NCBI GenBank assembly: GCA_900541895.1 | Contig: UWSI01000014.1 | Span: forward strand, 1 to 41,898 | Direction of reading: 5' to 3' | From: an uncultured Actinomyces sp. | GTDB lineage: Bacteria; Actinomycetota; Actinomycetes; Actinomycetales; Actinomycetaceae | DNA length: 41,898 bases | Part shown: positions 40,290-41,898 of the stretch, piece by piece | Position numbering within the stretch: position 1 is the stretch's first letter | Layout of the letters: every line of letters begins with the position of its first letter | The notes under the pieces: generated by a model | Told to the model about the DNA's origin: nothing | Databases searched by the model: none | Seen by the model: the letters and a program-made list of their open reading frames with translations, nothing else | Made by a program: the position numbers and the translations under genes

Positions 40290-41696
40290 CTAGTCCTGCC
40301 AGTAATCCAGCTTTTGGGTCATGCCAATCGAAGAAGCCTTGAAGGTCGGGTTAAGTCCTGCCTTGCGCTGCTTCTGGTAATCGAGGGCGCATCGGATGGC
40401 TTTGTTGCCCAAGATGATGATCACGGGCAGGTTGATCAAGGCCATGAGGCCCATCAGGATGTCGCCAATGTTCCATGCGACCGAGAACTCCAGCAGTGCG
40501 CCTGCGAAGACCAGCAGCGAAGCGACGGCGCGGAAGATTGTGAGTACCCAGTGCGGAGTGGGCTTATCGCCGAAGAGGAATCGCAGGTTTACCTCGGCGT
40601 AGTAGAAGTTGCCAACCAGGGTAGTGAAACCGAAGAGCAGTAGGGCAAAGGTGGTGAAGGGGCCTGCGAAAGAACCGACCGTCAAGGCCATCGCGTTCTG
40701 AACCAGGGGAGCACCGGTCACGTCTCCGTTAAGTTCAACGTTGGAGGAGAGAATGACGAAGGCAGTGATTGTGCAGATGATCATTGTGTCGATGAAGACC
40801 GAGAGCATCTGAACCAGACCCTGCTTGACGGGGTGGGATACCGAGGCAGAAGCTGCGGCGTTGGGAGCGGAACCGACACCGGCTTCGTTCGAGTACAGTC
40901 CGCGCTTAATACCGTACATAACTGCCGAACCTGCGAAGCTGGAGAAGATTGCCTTGAAGTCGAAAGCGCCTGTAAAGATCGATTCGAGCATCGAGGGGAT
41001 GTTGCGCCAATTGATCAGCACAACGACGATTCCGACGCCCAAGTAAATGATTGCCATGACCGGGACGAGGAAAGAAGTGATGTCCGAGAGACGACGGGTT
41101 CCGCCGAAGATTGAACCTGCCATTGCAACAGCAAGCAGGCCGCCGATGATGTACGGCGTGTAGCTGGCGTGGTACCAGCTGTATGCGCTGAATGCCTGGT
41201 TGACGTTGAAGGAGGCAAGCAGATTAAAGCCGCCCATGTAGGTGACGATCAAGGCAATTGCGAAGACGACTGCCAACCATCCCTTGCCCAAGCCGTCCTT
41301 AATGTAGTAGGCGGGGCCGCCGAAGGAATGGCCGTGAGCGGAGCGACGCTTATAAATCTGAGCCAGGGTTGATTCGATGAAAGCGGATGCCGCGCCGACG
41401 GTCGCGATAACCCACATCCAAAAGACCGCTCCAGCACCGCCCAGTGCGATAGCCGTTGCGACACCGGCGATGTTACCTACGCCCACGCGCGAGGCTGTGG
41501 AAACCATCAGTGCGCGGAACGAGGAGAAGTCGCTATCTTTCTCAGGTTTTTCCATAACGACACGAATTGACTCCCAGAACATGCGAAGTGGAAGTGCCTT
41601 CGTTCGGATAAAGAAGTACAAGCCGGTACCGATCAGAAGAATGATCAGGATGTAGCTGTACAAGGCCGTAGAGATTGCATCCAAGATGCTTGCCAT
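40290..41696 (-). CDS. Alanine/glycine:cation symporter (AGCS family)
   Basis: 468 residues with about eleven membrane helices; ATG 41696 with GAGGAG upstream. Family signatures are GVGNIAGVATAIALGGAGAVFWMW near residues 70-93 and RGLYSNEAGVGSAPNAAA near 262-279. Function: Na+- (or H+-) coupled uptake of D/L-alanine or glycine. The C-terminal tail (KLDYWQD) is typical for the family. It is monocistronic in view; upstream DNA (41697-41898) is AT-rich and probably holds its promoter. Confidence 0.93.
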   Translation of the reverse strand: MASILDAISTALYSYILIILLIGTGLYFFIRTKALPLRMFWESIRVVMEKPEKDSDFSSFRALMVSTASRVGVGNIAGVATAIALGGAGAVFWMWVIATVGAASAFIESTLAQIYKRRSAHGHSFGGPAYYIKDGLGKGWLAVVFAIALIVTYMGGFNLLASFNVNQAFSAYSWYHASYTPYIIGGLLAVAMAGSIFGGTRRLSDITSFLVPVMAIIYLGVGIVVVLINWRNIPSMLESIFTGAFDFKAIFSSFAGSAVMYGIKRGLYSNEAGVGSAPNAAASASVSHPVKQGLVQMLSVFIDTMIICTITAFVILSSNVELNGDVTGAPLVQNAMALTVGSFAGPFTTFALLLFGFTTLVGNFYYAEVNLRFLFGDKPTPHWVLTIFRAVASLLVFAGALLEFSVAWNIGDILMGLMALINLPVIIILGNKAIRCALDYQKQRKAGLNPTFKASSIGMTQKLDYWQD

Positions 41697-41898
41697 GAGA
41701 GCTCCTCAGTCGAATTGGTCGGAAAACCGCAGAATCTCGCCGATTGGGAGTCCCCAATAGCCGCTGCGAAAACGTTGAGATAAGCGTATAGCAATAGTAA
41801 AGAATTGGCAATAATGATAAAAATCTAGGGCCCGAAACGGTAATGTGTGCTGGTTCACGTGGTTTTGGTTTGACGTGGTGGGGGTTGGGTGTGTAGAT

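Overview
The window is a chromosomal segment of a Gram-positive actinobacterium, most likely a member of the Actinomycetaceae; genus and species cannot be fixed from sequence alone. The evidence is moderate-to-high GC, a DtxR-type metal regulator, an NlpC/P60 hydrolase behind a c-di-AMP (ydaO-type) riboswitch, surface proteins ending in LAXTG (the class E sortase signal of actinobacteria), and the actinobacterial gene order mscL / 5-FTHF cyclo-ligase / galU / moeA-like / rimJ-like / sepX(glpR)-like / tRNA-Ala.

Left part (1-5703): the 3' part of an MFS exporter, a DtxR/IdeR-family repressor with every metal ligand in register, a riboswitch-controlled NlpC/P60 peptidoglycan hydrolase, a tandem universal stress protein, tRNA-Arg(CCT) and a second MFS exporter. 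Positions 5704-12789 hold four tandem paralogous cell-wall adhesins. Each has a signal peptide, two Ig-like MSCRAMM-type domains with an FTDY latch-like motif, a Pro/Thr/Ser stalk of variable length and an LAXTG anchor. Each is preceded by the same extended -10 element at nearly the same distance from its ATG. Copies 1/2 and 3/4 form two sub-lineages.

Middle part (12790-25614, all on the minus strand): a fused cytochrome b / molybdopterin oxidoreductase, a pyruvate oxidase (poxB), and an unusual locus with two roughly 1010-residue helical-repeat (TPR-like) paralogs, a full-length HSP90-family ATPase distinct from ordinary HtpG, and an EamA-type transporter. The transporter stop codon abuts the HSP90 start codon, and the HSP90 gene is 26 nt from the first TPR gene. 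This chaperone/TPR locus is the best candidate for an uncharacterised system. The genes look chromosomal and intact, without mobile-element hallmarks.

Right part (25615-41898): a feoA-feoB-feoC-like ferrous-iron operon whose promoter overlaps a partial DtxR-type iron box, so the repressor near the left end may control it; formate-THF ligase (fhs); a 1358-residue SF1-helicase/nuclease-like protein whose P-loop, Walker B and nuclease residues all appear lost (a probable pseudoenzyme) with a small coupled gene; mscL; 5-FTHF cyclo-ligase; galU; a MoeA/Glp-like gene; a GNAT acetyltransferase; a SepX/GlpR-like septal membrane protein; tRNA-Ala(CGC); and an alanine/glycine:cation symporter. The MoeA-like and SepX-like proteins match the gephyrin-like Glp / GlpR cell-division pair of other actinobacteria. 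Several convergent gene pairs are separated by long, nearly perfect bidirectional terminator hairpins.
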